Shown here: positions 45,819 through 54,236 of the stretch, piece after piece
How the letters are laid out: every line of letters begins with the position of its first letter
How positions within the stretch are numbered: position 1 is the stretch's first letter
NCBI GenBank assembly: GCA_032586195.1
Contig: JAWHQP010000001.1
Location: forward strand, 310,001 to 374,000
Direction: 5' to 3'
Origin: JAWHQP01 sp032586195
GTDB lineage: Bacteria > Pseudomonadota > Gammaproteobacteria > Enterobacterales > Pasteurellaceae
Length of the DNA stretch: 64,000 nucleotides
The notes under the pieces: generated by a model
What the model was told of the DNA's origin: nothing
The model's database searches: none
The model's input: the letters and a program-made list of their open reading frames with translations, nothing else
Translations under genes and position numbers: made by a program

Positions 45819-46404
45819 TTAATATCTACGCAAATTACGTTCTATCGGCACAGCACTCCAAACAGAAGAAGCATTACGTTCCATAGAGTATTCATGGGCT
45901 TCTCTACCTAATAGTGCTAATGTTTTAGCTAAGTTTTCGGTTGTAACATTTCTTACTGTATGATGATGCCAAGTATTAAAATAAGGTCTGTCTCTCTGTT
46001 CAGTAATATCCTGTCGAATTGCTAGGATTTGAGCATTATTTGGTCTTGCTCCTAACGCTGTTGGAGTTTGATTATTTAAATTTGTAAAAAACTCAGCAGG
46101 AACAAGTCGATTAAAACCTTGCCCTTGATTTAGAACATTAGCCAATCTTTTATAGGTATCATTACCCAGGCTCCCAGAAAGCTCAAAATTTTGGTGGATA
46201 CGGAATAGGAAAAATTCAGGTTCATCATTTTGAGTTGTTAGTGCAAGTGTAAAAGGGTTTTCATTGATTGAAAAGCACACATTAAAATGGACGGCACCTG
46301 CTACAAAATTAAAAATTTGTGTGTAAACGGGTGTAGCATATATTCATATTAAAGTTTACCATCTGATTATAAAGTGCTTGTAAATTTGTCATATGTACTG
46401 GCAT
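45819..46404 (-). pseudogene. DUF6037-like protein gene, frameshifted
   Basis: Reading starts at an ATG at 46404 after GGAG (M-P-V-H-M-T-N-L-Q-A-L-Y-N-Q-M) and stops after 31 codons. The remaining 153+ residues continue in the +1 frame from about 46335 (I-Y-A-T-P-V-Y-T-Q-I-F-N-F-V-A-G-A-V-H-F) to the stop at 45819. Joining the frames gives about 195 residues. The C-terminal L-A-L-L-G-R-E-A-H-E-Y and S-S-V-W-S resemble, from memory, DUF6037 proteins of unknown function. A single-base indel in the AATATGAATATATGC stretch would explain it. It lies 9 bases after the small repeat protein, so the two formed an operon. The family name is unverified. Confidence 0.6.
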
Positions 46405-46413
46405 AACTTTCTC

Positions 46414-46653
46414 CTATTTCTCTGCCTGTGCTAATACTGAAGCCGCAAGTGATTTTGTTAAATCACTTGAACTTTCCCTACTTAACGCTTTACTCGCCAT
46501 CGTTTCCATTCTATCGCTTGTTACTTTTTTAGTATGCGATTGAGCGATTACAGATGCGGATAAGCTCTTTTGAATTTTAGATGAATGCGGATCGGCTAAG
46601 GTTTTCGCTGCAACACTTGCCATTTTGCTTGAAGATTGTTTTGGATTTGTCAT
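46414..46653 (-). CDS. Small two-repeat protein of unknown function
   Basis: 79 residues, hydrophilic, with no signal peptide or membrane segment. It is built from two similar halves: K-M-A-S-V-A-A-K-T-L...S-L-S-A-S-V-I-A-Q and T-M-A-S-K-A-L-S...S-L-A-A-S-V-L-A-Q. Similar small Ala/Ser-rich proteins occur widely as unannotated genes, often beside DUF6037-like genes (recalled, not checked). An AGGAATC ribosome-binding site and a good minus-strand promoter precede it. Its promoter overlaps the operator of the divergent WYL regulator. Confidence 0.7.
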   Translation of the reverse strand: MTNPKQSSSKMASVAAKTLADPHSSKIQKSLSASVIAQSHTKKVTSDRMETMASKALSRESSSDLTKSLAASVLAQAEK

Positions 46654-46711
46654 AAAGATTCCTATATAATTTCAATTAAGACCAGTTTTCATCCCTTAGT
46701 GAGATAGTATA

Positions 46712-46740
46712 AGTATAATTCAAGAATCAAATAAGATCAA
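46712..46740 (-). promoter_or_regulatory. Promoter of the small repeat protein gene
   Basis: On the minus strand TTGATC (plus-strand 46735-46740), a 17-base spacer and TATACT (46712-46717). The -35 hexamer touches the inverted repeat at 46740-46766. Confidence 0.6.
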
Positions 46741-46766
46741 TGTCAATCTAAAAAATAGATCGACAT
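46740..46766. promoter_or_regulatory. Inverted-repeat operator of the WYL regulator
   Basis: ATGTCAATCTA (46740-46750), AAAAA, TAGATCGACAT (46756-46766): an 11-base inverted repeat with one mismatch, 21 bases before the regulator ATG. BrxR and CapW, regulators of this type, bind inverted repeats in front of their own genes, so autoregulation is likely. The site also abuts the divergent promoter. Confidence 0.65.
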
Positions 46767-46787
46767 GAATTTATAAAAGTATCAGTT

Positions 46788-47714
46788 ATGGTAACAACAG
46801 AACAATTTATAGACAAAAATCCCGATTATTCGCAAAATCTTGTGGAGAGATTAGCGTTTATTGATATTCGTCTGAATTATTTAGGCGAAATTTCTCGTAA
46901 TGACATTATGGCGGAGTTTAAGATCGCTCAAGCAGCAGCATCGAAAGATCTTAATGAATATCGCAAACTGCAAGGAGATCGGGTTAAAAAAGATTTTCAG
47001 AGCAAAAAAACGGTCATCGAACCCACCTTATTCCAGCCTTTATTTAAGATAAAGGTTTATGATGCCTTGGATATGTTGGTAAATGGGTTTAATCGCAATC
47101 GCTTATGGAAATCCAAGATGGCATTGCCGATTGAATGTGTTGAGATCATTGAAAATGACGAACTGGCAGAATCTCAAGTGGTCGGCATTACAAGGGCTTT
47201 ACATAATAAAAAAGCTGTACTTTGCGAATATCAGTCTTCGCATAGTGGTGATAATGCCGAGCGGCTACTTTTTCCTAATATTTTATTTGTAAACAAAGAG
47301 GAATGGTATTTTCGTGCATACCAACGAAATCCCGATCAAAGCAAATCAGGATTTAAGAATTTCAAGTTTTCTCGAGTACTGGTTTCACAATATAAGCCAA
47401 ATGAGCAATCTATGCCTACTGAACAGTTAGAAAATGACGATGATTGGCAAACTAAAATCCCAGTGCAAATTCAGGTCAATGATAAACTGGACAGCAATAT
47501 TCAAGACGCCATTCGCAAAGAATTTCAGCTTGAATCTGATACACATACGCTTTTTACCCGAGCAGCATTATTTGCCTTTATCCGCACTAACTGGCGGATT
47601 AAAACCGAAATGGAAATTGAGCAAGGCAAATTTGCTTATTTCAAATTGCAAAACCTTGAACTTTACCGCAACATTCCAAGTCTTGCGGAGTTACTTGATT
47701 TAAATGAGAATTAA
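46788..47714 (+). CDS. WYL-domain transcriptional regulator (BrxR/CapW-like)
   Basis: DNA-binding regulator of 308 residues. It has an N-terminal winged helix (L-V-E-R-L-A-F-I-D-I-R-L-N-Y-L-G-E-I-S through A-A-A-S-K-D-L-N-E-Y), a central WYL domain (I-T-R-A-L-H-N-K-K-A-V-L-C-E-Y, L-L-F-P-N-I-L-F, E-W-Y-F-R-A-Y) and a C-terminal WCX-like region. Regulators with this layout repress BREX, CBASS and other defence operons until a ligand is bound. It ends 3 bases before hsdM and probably controls the restriction operon. A strong inverted repeat lies just upstream. The ligand is unknown. Confidence 0.85.
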   Translation: MVTTEQFIDKNPDYSQNLVERLAFIDIRLNYLGEISRNDIMAEFKIAQAAASKDLNEYRKLQGDRVKKDFQSKKTVIEPTLFQPLFKIKVYDALDMLVNGFNRNRLWKSKMALPIECVEIIENDELAESQVVGITRALHNKKAVLCEYQSSHSGDNAERLLFPNILFVNKEEWYFRAYQRNPDQSKSGFKNFKFSRVLVSQYKPNEQSMPTEQLENDDDWQTKIPVQIQVNDKLDSNIQDAIRKEFQLESDTHTLFTRAALFAFIRTNWRIKTEMEIEQGKFAYFKLQNLELYRNIPSLAELLDLNEN

Positions 47715-47717
47715 CTA

Positions 47718-49688
47718 ATGAACCAAACCACCGATCTCACCAGTTTTATTTGGAATAATGCCAACGATTTGCGGGGCGACTTTCAGCATACCGAATTTGG
47801 ACGCATTATTCTGCCGTTTACCGTATTACGCCGTTTGGAATGCGTGCTTGAGCCGACCAAAGCCGATGTGATTGACGCTTACAATGAATTTAAGGGCAAA
47901 GGCATTTCAATGGATATTTTACTCCCAACCAAAAGCCAACATCCCTTTTATAATACATCAAATTACAACCTTGCTACGCTTGGAGCAACACAAACACTTG
48001 CTAATTTGGAAGATTATCTCGCCCATTTTTCCGCCAACGTGAGAGTGATTTTTGAAAAGTTTGATTTTTACGCCATTATTGAAAAATTAAATAATGCCAA
48101 ATTGCTTTATCGCATTTGTGATAATTTCGCCAATCTCGATTTACACCCTAATGTCGTGCCTGATCGTACAATGAGCAATGTGTATGAACATCTGATCGCT
48201 AAATTCGGTTCCGAAGTGGGGACAGGAGCGGAAGATTTTATGACACCAAAAGATGTTGTTCACCTTGCCACGACCTTATTACTGGTGCCTGATAACGATC
48301 TCTTTGCCAATGAAAAAGGCATTATCCGCACACTTTACGATCAAACTTGTGGCACGGGCGGTTTTTTAACCGATATGATGAACTATATCGACACCTACAC
48401 CGACCGTTACCAAACCACTCCCGTACTTGTTCCGCACGGTCAAGAACTCACCCCAGCCACTTACGCTGTCGCATTAGGGAATTTATTACTGAAAAAAGTA
48501 AACGGAATGGGCGATTTATCCAAAAATATCAAACTTGGCAGCACACTAAGCGAAGATTTTTTTGCTGGCAAACGCTTTCATTATCAATGCTCTAATCCAC
48601 CTTTTGGAATGACGTGGAAAAAAGATGCCGATGCGGTACAAGCCGAACATAAACTCGGCTTTAAAGGGCGTTTTGGAGCAGGTTTACCAAATATTGATGA
48701 CGGCTCAATGCTATTTTTGCAAAATCTCGTGGCAAAACTGGAAACGCCTGACAATGGCGGTGGACGTGGGGCGATTGTGTTGTCTGGTTCTCCATTATTT
48801 AACGGTGGAGCGGGTTCAGGGCCGTCAGAAATTCGCCGTTGGATTTTGGAAAATGATTATCTTGAAGCCATTATCTCTTTACCAACCGATATTTTCTTCC
48901 GCACAGGGATTGGGACGTATATTTGGTTAATTTCCAACCGCAAACCTGAACATCGCAAAGGCAAAGTACAACTGATTGATGCCACAGGCTTAGGCTCGTC
49001 AATGCGGAAAAATGAAAGTAAAAAGAGCAAATATATCAGCGAAGAGACGATGACGAAAATCGCTCAAATCTACACAGATTTTGTGGAAAACGACATTAGC
49101 AAGATTTTTGATTACACCGCTTTTGGCTATCGTCAAATCAAGCTCAACCGCCCATTACGGGTAGATTTCGTCATTTCACCTGAAAAAATCACCGCACTTT
49201 TTGCCCGAAAAGAGCTAGCAAAACTTAAAGAAAATGACAAAACCCAATTGCAAGCAGCTTTAAATGGCTTGCAAGCGGTTGAAAATGGCGAAAATTTTGC
49301 AAAAATGGTCGCCAATTTACCCTTTAAACTGACAAAAGCAGTCAAAAATGTCCTGTTCAACCATTTCGCCGAAACCAATCCCAATGCTGAACCGCTCTTT
49401 ATTAACGGCGAAATGCAATTTGATAAAGCCTTAGCAGACGAAGAAAATATTCCGCTTGGGCAAGACATTCAAACCTATTTGGAAAAAGAAGTCTTGCCAC
49501 ACAGTCCCGACAGCGTATTAGATGAAAGCTATAAAGACGAAAAAGACGGCAAAATTGGTGTGGTCGGTTATGAAATCAACTTCAACCGCTATTTCTACCA
49601 ATTTGAACAACCCCGACATCCTGATGACATATTAGCCGAAATCCGCCAATTATCGGCAGAAGTGGCGAAGTTATTGGGAGAGATTTAA
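47718..49688 (+). CDS. hsdM: Type I restriction-modification DNA methyltransferase subunit
   Basis: N6-adenine methyltransferase that, with HsdS, protects host DNA. The 656 residues have the N-terminal helical domain (F-I-W-N-N-A-N-D-L-R-G), SAM-binding motif I as D-Q-T-C-G-T-G-G-F-L, catalytic motif IV N-P-P-F (in C-S-N-P-P-F-G-M), and a long C-terminal domain for subunit contact. The coding sequence contains a Haemophilus-type USS (49191-49200) and a near match to the Actinobacillus pleuropneumoniae-type USS (GCAAGCGGT, 49271-49279). It is the first structural gene after the WYL regulator. Confidence 0.95.
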   Translation: MNQTTDLTSFIWNNANDLRGDFQHTEFGRIILPFTVLRRLECVLEPTKADVIDAYNEFKGKGISMDILLPTKSQHPFYNTSNYNLATLGATQTLANLEDYLAHFSANVRVIFEKFDFYAIIEKLNNAKLLYRICDNFANLDLHPNVVPDRTMSNVYEHLIAKFGSEVGTGAEDFMTPKDVVHLATTLLLVPDNDLFANEKGIIRTLYDQTCGTGGFLTDMMNYIDTYTDRYQTTPVLVPHGQELTPATYAVALGNLLLKKVNGMGDLSKNIKLGSTLSEDFFAGKRFHYQCSNPPFGMTWKKDADAVQAEHKLGFKGRFGAGLPNIDDGSMLFLQNLVAKLETPDNGGGRGAIVLSGSPLFNGGAGSGPSEIRRWILENDYLEAIISLPTDIFFRTGIGTYIWLISNRKPEHRKGKVQLIDATGLGSSMRKNESKKSKYISEETMTKIAQIYTDFVENDISKIFDYTAFGYRQIKLNRPLRVDFVISPEKITALFARKELAKLKENDKTQLQAALNGLQAVENGENFAKMVANLPFKLTKAVKNVLFNHFAETNPNAEPLFINGEMQFDKALADEENIPLGQDIQTYLEKEVLPHSPDSVLDESYKDEKDGKIGVVGYEINFNRYFYQFEQPRHPDDILAEIRQLSAEVAKLLGEI

Positions 49689-49693
49689 TATTT

Positions 49694-49865
49694 GTTACTC
49701 AAAAAATGTAAAAAATGATTAGCAACGAGCTTTATCACTCATTGATGATTGATAACTTATTTTGCTAATCAAAAAATAGAAAATTTGATTAACAAACTTG
49801 TTTTTCACTCACAGATGAGCGACAATCCACGTTGTTAATCAAAATATTGAAAAAATGAGACACAA
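49694..49865 (+). repeat. 70-bp imperfect tandem repeats between hsdM and fic
   Basis: Copies of the pattern GnTAnTCAAAA...GAAAA start at 49694, 49764 and 49834, exactly 70 bases apart; the third is partial and runs into the fic start. Copy 2 contains a perfect inverted repeat, TAATCAAA (49766-49773) and TTTGATTA (49784-49791). The function is unknown. They fill the only sizeable gap between hsdM and hsdS. Confidence 0.75.
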
Positions 49866-50991
49866 AATGCAGAATAGATTAAATTTTGATGAAGCCATTC
49901 ATTACCACAACAATTTCTTTCCCCCGAAAAATCTCGATCTACATTGCATTATGCCTGCGTTATTAGGGGCGACAACGGCTATTGCTCGCTACGATCAAAT
50001 GCTCAAAAATATGCACAATAGCGAGATTTTGCTTGCCCCATTGCGTAACCAAGAAGCGGTGATTTCTTCTCGAATGGAAGGCACGATCAGCACAATGGAC
50101 GAAATTTTGCAGTATGAAGCCGACTATCCCGAAGAAGATTATAGTGCTGAAGTTCGCTCAGAAATTATTGAAACCGTGTTGTATCAACGCACCTTAAAAA
50201 ATGCACAACTCGCAATGGAAAGTGGCTATCCACTGAGCAAATCTTTGATTAAAACAATGCACCAACAATTACTTTCTTATGGGCGTGGTGCGAATAAAGA
50301 CCCAGGACAATTTAAACACGAGCAAAATTATATTGCCGATACCATTAGCCGAAAAATTTTATTTGTGCCGATTAGCCCTGAAAAATTAGAAAATGGCTTA
50401 GATCTTTTATTTCATTATATCAATGAAAATCCCGATCCGATTTTATTAAAAACAGCGATTTCACATTTAGAATTTGAAGCCTTGCACCCATTCCAAGACG
50501 GCAATGGCAGAATTGGGAGAATGCTGATTACCTTGATGTTATGGTCAAATCAAACTATTTCAGCACCGCACTTTTATATTAGTGGCTATTTAGAAGAACA
50601 TAAAAAGCGTTATATGTCGTTAATGCGTTCGGTTTCCCAAACGGGAAATTGGAATGAATGGGCAATTTTCTTTTTAAATGCGGTGGAAAACCAATCCATT
50701 CGTAACTTAGACATTGCGGAAAATATTCGCCAACTCTATGAAGAAATGAAACAAAAAATAACGGAAATACTTTCAAGTAAATATTCATTAGCCGTTTTAG
50801 ATTTTATTTTTACTTATCCTGTTTTTCGGAATAACCAATTAGCTGAAAAAACAGAAATTCCCCCTGCAACTGCTAATCGTTTTACCCGAGCCTTATATGA
50901 AAATGGCATTTTGCAAATGACCGAAGAAGGAGCAGGCAGGAAATCCACCCGCTATACCTTTGAAGCAATGATGAATTTAGTGCGAGTATAA
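49855..50991 (+). CDS. Fic-domain protein inside the type I restriction operon
   Basis: Probable AMP-transferase (or related nucleotidyl/phosphoryl transferase) of 378 residues. The active-site motif is complete: H211-P-F-Q-D-G-N-G-R-I-G-R. An N-terminal inhibitory motif S-x-x-x-E-G (S71 to G76, S-S-R-M-E-G) marks it as class II self-inhibited. The C-terminal ~90 residues look like a winged helix (Y-P-V-F-R-N-N-Q-L-A-E-K-T-E-I). Two starts are possible (49855 or 49867, M-Q-N-R-L-N-F). It carries a USS at 50565-50574. Fic genes are recurrent passengers of hsdM-hsdS operons; the target protein is unknown. Confidence 0.9.
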   Translation: MRHKMQNRLNFDEAIHYHNNFFPPKNLDLHCIMPALLGATTAIARYDQMLKNMHNSEILLAPLRNQEAVISSRMEGTISTMDEILQYEADYPEEDYSAEVRSEIIETVLYQRTLKNAQLAMESGYPLSKSLIKTMHQQLLSYGRGANKDPGQFKHEQNYIADTISRKILFVPISPEKLENGLDLLFHYINENPDPILLKTAISHLEFEALHPFQDGNGRIGRMLITLMLWSNQTISAPHFYISGYLEEHKKRYMSLMRSVSQTGNWNEWAIFFLNAVENQSIRNLDIAENIRQLYEEMKQKITEILSSKYSLAVLDFIFTYPVFRNNQLAEKTEIPPATANRFTRALYENGILQMTEEGAGRKSTRYTFEAMMNLVRV

Positions 50992-51006
50992 AAATAGGAT
51001 AACAAC

Positions 51007-52287
51007 GTGAATTTTAAACCTTATTCAGAATATCAACCTAGTGGTGTGGAATGGTTGGGTGATGTGCCGAGCCATTGGGAAGTTAAACGATTTTCACATA
51101 TTTTCTCTGAAAAAAAACGGAAAAATATGGGATTAAAAGAAACAAATGTTTTATCTTTAAGTTATGGCAATATTCGGGAGAAGGATATAAATAGTGAAAA
51201 AGGGCTTTTACCTGAAACATTTGAAACCTATCAAATTGTAGAACCAGATGATCTTATTTTCAGATTTACTGACTTACAAAATGATAAAAGAAGTTTAAGA
51301 AGTGCAATTTCTCGTTATAAAGGAATTATTACATCAGCTTATATTTGTGTAAAAAATAATAACGGAAATGCACATTATTTTAATTATCTATTTAGGGATT
51401 ACGATCTGAAAAAAGTTTTTTATTCAATGGGAAATGGAATGCGACAATCCTTAAAAATAGATGAACTAAATCTATTACCAGTAGCATTTCCCCCACTGCC
51501 CGAACAAACCCAAATTGCAAATTTTTTAGATAAACAGACCGCTTGTATTGATAGCTTAATTGCCAAACAAGAGCAGTTAATCACCCTTTTGGAAGAACAA
51601 AAGAAATCCATTATTTCTTATGCCGTTACTAAAGGGATTGAGCCAAATCGGGAGATGAAAGAGAGCGGTGTGGAATGGTTAGGGAAAGTGCCTAGCCATT
51701 GGGAAATGATTAAAACTAAATATATTTTTAACCAAAGAAAAGAAAATGCTTTGTTCAATGATGAAGTTATTACAGCTTTCAGAGATGGGCAAGTAACGTT
51801 AAGAAAAAATAGGCGAGTTGATGGATTTACGAATGCGTTAAAAGAATATGGCTATCAACATATTTATAAAGGAGATTTGGTTATTCACGAAATGGATGCA
51901 TTTGCTGGTGCAATAGGTGTTTCTGAAGAAAATGGAAAATCTACACCTGTTTATACAGTTTTATATCCTAAAAAGGATAATGTGAATAATCAATTTTATG
52001 CCTATTTTTTTAGAACAATGGCGTTAAATGGATATATTAGTAGCCTAGCAAAGGGCATTAGAGTTCGTTCTACCGATTTTCGTTGGTCAGATTCAAAAAA
52101 CGTACATTTAGTTGCACCACCACTTGATGAACAAGATCGAATTGTGGCATATATCCAAACCGAACAGGATAAAATCAACCAGCTAATTGAAAAACAAAAA
52201 GCTCTCATAAACGCACTCAAAACCTACCGCACTTCACTGATTTCCTATGCGGTTACGGGGAAGATTGATGTGAGAGATCTTGGATAA
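51007..52287 (+). CDS. hsdS: Type I restriction-modification specificity subunit
   Basis: Recognises the bipartite DNA target for HsdM and HsdR. The 426 residues contain two target-recognition halves, each opening with the same phrase (S-G-V-E-W-L-G-D/K-V-P-S-H-W-E, near residues 12 and 219) and ending in a coiled-coil spacer (L-I-A-K-Q-E-Q-L-I-T-L-L-E-E-Q-K-K-S and L-I-E-K-Q-K-A-L-I-N-A-L-K-T). Start is GTG at 51007 with AGGAT upstream. It contains ACCGCTTGT (51538-51546), an exact A. pleuropneumoniae-type uptake core, and a Haemophilus-type core (52226-52234). The recognition sequence cannot be read from the protein. Confidence 0.95.
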   Translation: MNFKPYSEYQPSGVEWLGDVPSHWEVKRFSHIFSEKKRKNMGLKETNVLSLSYGNIREKDINSEKGLLPETFETYQIVEPDDLIFRFTDLQNDKRSLRSAISRYKGIITSAYICVKNNNGNAHYFNYLFRDYDLKKVFYSMGNGMRQSLKIDELNLLPVAFPPLPEQTQIANFLDKQTACIDSLIAKQEQLITLLEEQKKSIISYAVTKGIEPNREMKESGVEWLGKVPSHWEMIKTKYIFNQRKENALFNDEVITAFRDGQVTLRKNRRVDGFTNALKEYGYQHIYKGDLVIHEMDAFAGAIGVSEENGKSTPVYTVLYPKKDNVNNQFYAYFFRTMALNGYISSLAKGIRVRSTDFRWSDSKNVHLVAPPLDEQDRIVAYIQTEQDKINQLIEKQKALINALKTYRTSLISYAVTGKIDVRDLG

Positions 52288-52332
52288 CAGATCTATTAAT
52301 AAAAACAGAATTAAATTTTCTAAGGAAACTAT

Positions 52333-53649
52333 ATGAGTATCTCAACAATTTTTGAAGAATTTATGAATAATCTATCTATTTCTAATAAAGAAGTTATAAG
52401 CAGTCGTTATGTAGAAATAACCAAAATATTAAATAAATATTTTCGAGATTCAGATTCTGGAACTGCGAACAGTCTTCAAGTAGGTTCATTTGGTAGAAAA
52501 ACAGGGATTGATGGTATTTCTGATTTAGATATGTTGTATATAATGCCTAAATCCAGCTGGGATAACTATAATGTACAAAATGGGAAATATAAGTTACTTT
52601 CTGATACTAAAGAAGTTATTTTAAAACGTTATCCACGTACTGATGTTAGGGTAGATAGATTGGTTGTTACAGTAACTTTTTCTAATTTTTATATTGAAGT
52701 ACAACCCGTTTTTGAGCAAGATGATGGTAGTTTTAAATATCCTGACACAAAAAATGGTGGTAACTGGAAAATAACAAAACCAAGAGAAGAAATAGATGCA
52801 ATTTCTTTAGTAGATAAAGAAAAAAATAAAAATTTACGTCGTTTATGTAAAATGGCTAGGGCTTGGAAAAATAAACACGGTATAGCAATGGGCGGTTTAT
52901 TAATTGATACCTTAGCATATAATTTTCTTACTTCAACAACAGATTATGATGACAAAAGTTATACTTATTACGACTGGATGAGTAGAGATTTTTTTAAATA
53001 TCTTTCAGAACTTCCTGAGAAGGATTATTACTTGGCATTGGGAAGTAATCAACGAGTCAATGTAAAGAAAATTTTTCAAAAAAAGGCTAAAAAAGCCTAT
53101 GATTTATGTTTAGAAGCCATTAGTTCAGAACATCAACATAATGTAAATGATAAATGGAAAAAGATTTATGGTCGTCCATTCCCTGCGAAAGAAGTTGTTG
53201 TAATGGAAAGTTTATCTTCTACTTCAATTGGAAACTGGAAAAATACAGAAGAATTTATTGAAGATAAATTCTCAATTGATATTCATGAATATTTAAAAAT
53301 TGATTGTGAAGTTAAACAAAATGGTTTTCGCAAATTTTTTCTAAGAGATATCTTACATCGTAAAATACCACTAAAATCTCAAAAAGAATTGCTATTCAAA
53401 ATAGATGAATGTACCGCTTCTAAGCCGTATGACATTTATTGGAAAGTCTTAAATCGTGGTGAAGAAGCTGAAAGAAGAAACTGTATTCGTGGACAAATAG
53501 TGAAAGACTGTGGGTATAAACAGAAAAAAGAAAGAACTAATTTTTATGGTGATCATATTGTTGAATGTTACTGTGTAAAAAACGGTATTGTTATTGCAAA
53601 AGATAGAATTCATGTTCCAATTGTTTCCGACGGGAGTGATTATGACTAA
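52333..53649 (+). CDS. CD-NTase (SMODS) with C-terminal AGS-C-like sensor, CBASS synthase
   Basis: Predicted cyclic-oligonucleotide synthase of anti-phage signalling, 438 residues. The polymerase-beta-type active site is G51-S52-F-G-R...S-D64-L-D66, with the third carboxylate probably Glu in F-Y-I-E-V-Q-P-V-F. The C-terminal ~110 residues (Y-W-K-V-L-N-R-G-E-E-A-E through H-I-V-E-C-Y-C-V-K-N-G) look like the AGS-C sensor domain found on some SMODS enzymes. The ribosome-binding site is AAGGAA. Its stop overlaps the SLATT start by 8 bases, implying coupled translation. The gene is AT-rich and lacks a USS, unlike neighbouring hsd genes. The nucleotide product is unknown. Confidence 0.88.
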   Translation: MSISTIFEEFMNNLSISNKEVISSRYVEITKILNKYFRDSDSGTANSLQVGSFGRKTGIDGISDLDMLYIMPKSSWDNYNVQNGKYKLLSDTKEVILKRYPRTDVRVDRLVVTVTFSNFYIEVQPVFEQDDGSFKYPDTKNGGNWKITKPREEIDAISLVDKEKNKNLRRLCKMARAWKNKHGIAMGGLLIDTLAYNFLTSTTDYDDKSYTYYDWMSRDFFKYLSELPEKDYYLALGSNQRVNVKKIFQKKAKKAYDLCLEAISSEHQHNVNDKWKKIYGRPFPAKEVVVMESLSSTSIGNWKNTEEFIEDKFSIDIHEYLKIDCEVKQNGFRKFFLRDILHRKIPLKSQKELLFKIDECTASKPYDIYWKVLNRGEEAERRNCIRGQIVKDCGYKQKKERTNFYGDHIVECYCVKNGIVIAKDRIHVPIVSDGSDYD

Positions 53650-54214
53650 TGAAGAGAAAATACTGGAAGGGCAGATCCGAGAATGCTATGGGAGAGTAGT
53701 ATACACCCATAAAACACATGAGAAATGTGCTGATCTTTTATTAGAAAGAAATGCTTTTATCAAGTGGTTACAAATAATTCTTTCAGCAATTATTGCTGGC
53801 GGTGTTATTACAATGTTTTTTGATTTTGGAAAACTAGTTGAATATAAAAAAATTTCAGAAGGCATTACTGCAATAATTTCTACTATTTTACTTATTCTTA
53901 ATTCTTATACTAAGGATAATGACTTTGGAACCATTGCCCAAACACATCGACAAGCCGCTAAAGATATTTGGCTTATACGTGAAAAATATCTATCTCTTTT
54001 AACAGATCTTCATATAGGATCTTCACCTATTGACGACATTTGTAAACAACGAGATAGATTACTTGAAGAGTTATATAGTATTTATGCTAGTGCACCTAGC
54101 ACAAATTTTCGAGCTTATCAGAAAGCTCAAAAGGCATTAAAAGAACTGGAAGATATGACTTTTTCTGATGATGAGATTGATAAATTTCTTCCAAAAGAAT
54201 TGAAACGTAGTTAA
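53642..54214 (+). CDS. SLATT-family two-transmembrane effector
   Basis: Predicted membrane effector of the adjacent CD-NTase, 190 residues. I chose the ATG at 53642 (M-T-N-E-E-K-I-L-E-G), overlapping the synthase stop by 8 bases. Two hydrophobic helices are visible, W-L-Q-I-I-L-S-A-I-I-A-G-G-V-I-T and I-S-E-G-I-T-A-I-I-S-T-I-L-L-I-L, followed by a cytoplasmic helical region (T-H-R-Q-A-A-K-D-I-W-L-I-R-E-K-Y) typical of SLATT domains. SLATT proteins are proposed to open pores on nucleotide binding and kill the infected cell. Confidence 0.82.
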   Translation: MTNEEKILEGQIRECYGRVVYTHKTHEKCADLLLERNAFIKWLQIILSAIIAGGVITMFFDFGKLVEYKKISEGITAIISTILLILNSYTKDNDFGTIAQTHRQAAKDIWLIREKYLSLLTDLHIGSSPIDDICKQRDRLLEELYSIYASAPSTNFRAYQKAQKALKELEDMTFSDDEIDKFLPKELKRS

Positions 54215-54236
54215 ATAATACTATGGAGAAAATCTA

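Noticed and set aside
45656..45886. 76-codon open frame at the left island edge
   Set aside because: AT-rich, no family similarity, weak start, and antisense to the DUF6037-like gene at its end. It could be a decayed gene fragment, but I cannot support it.
49694..49865. 70-bp periodic repeats as a CRISPR array
   Set aside because: Only three degenerate copies, the similar part extends beyond a CRISPR-size repeat, and no cas genes are present.
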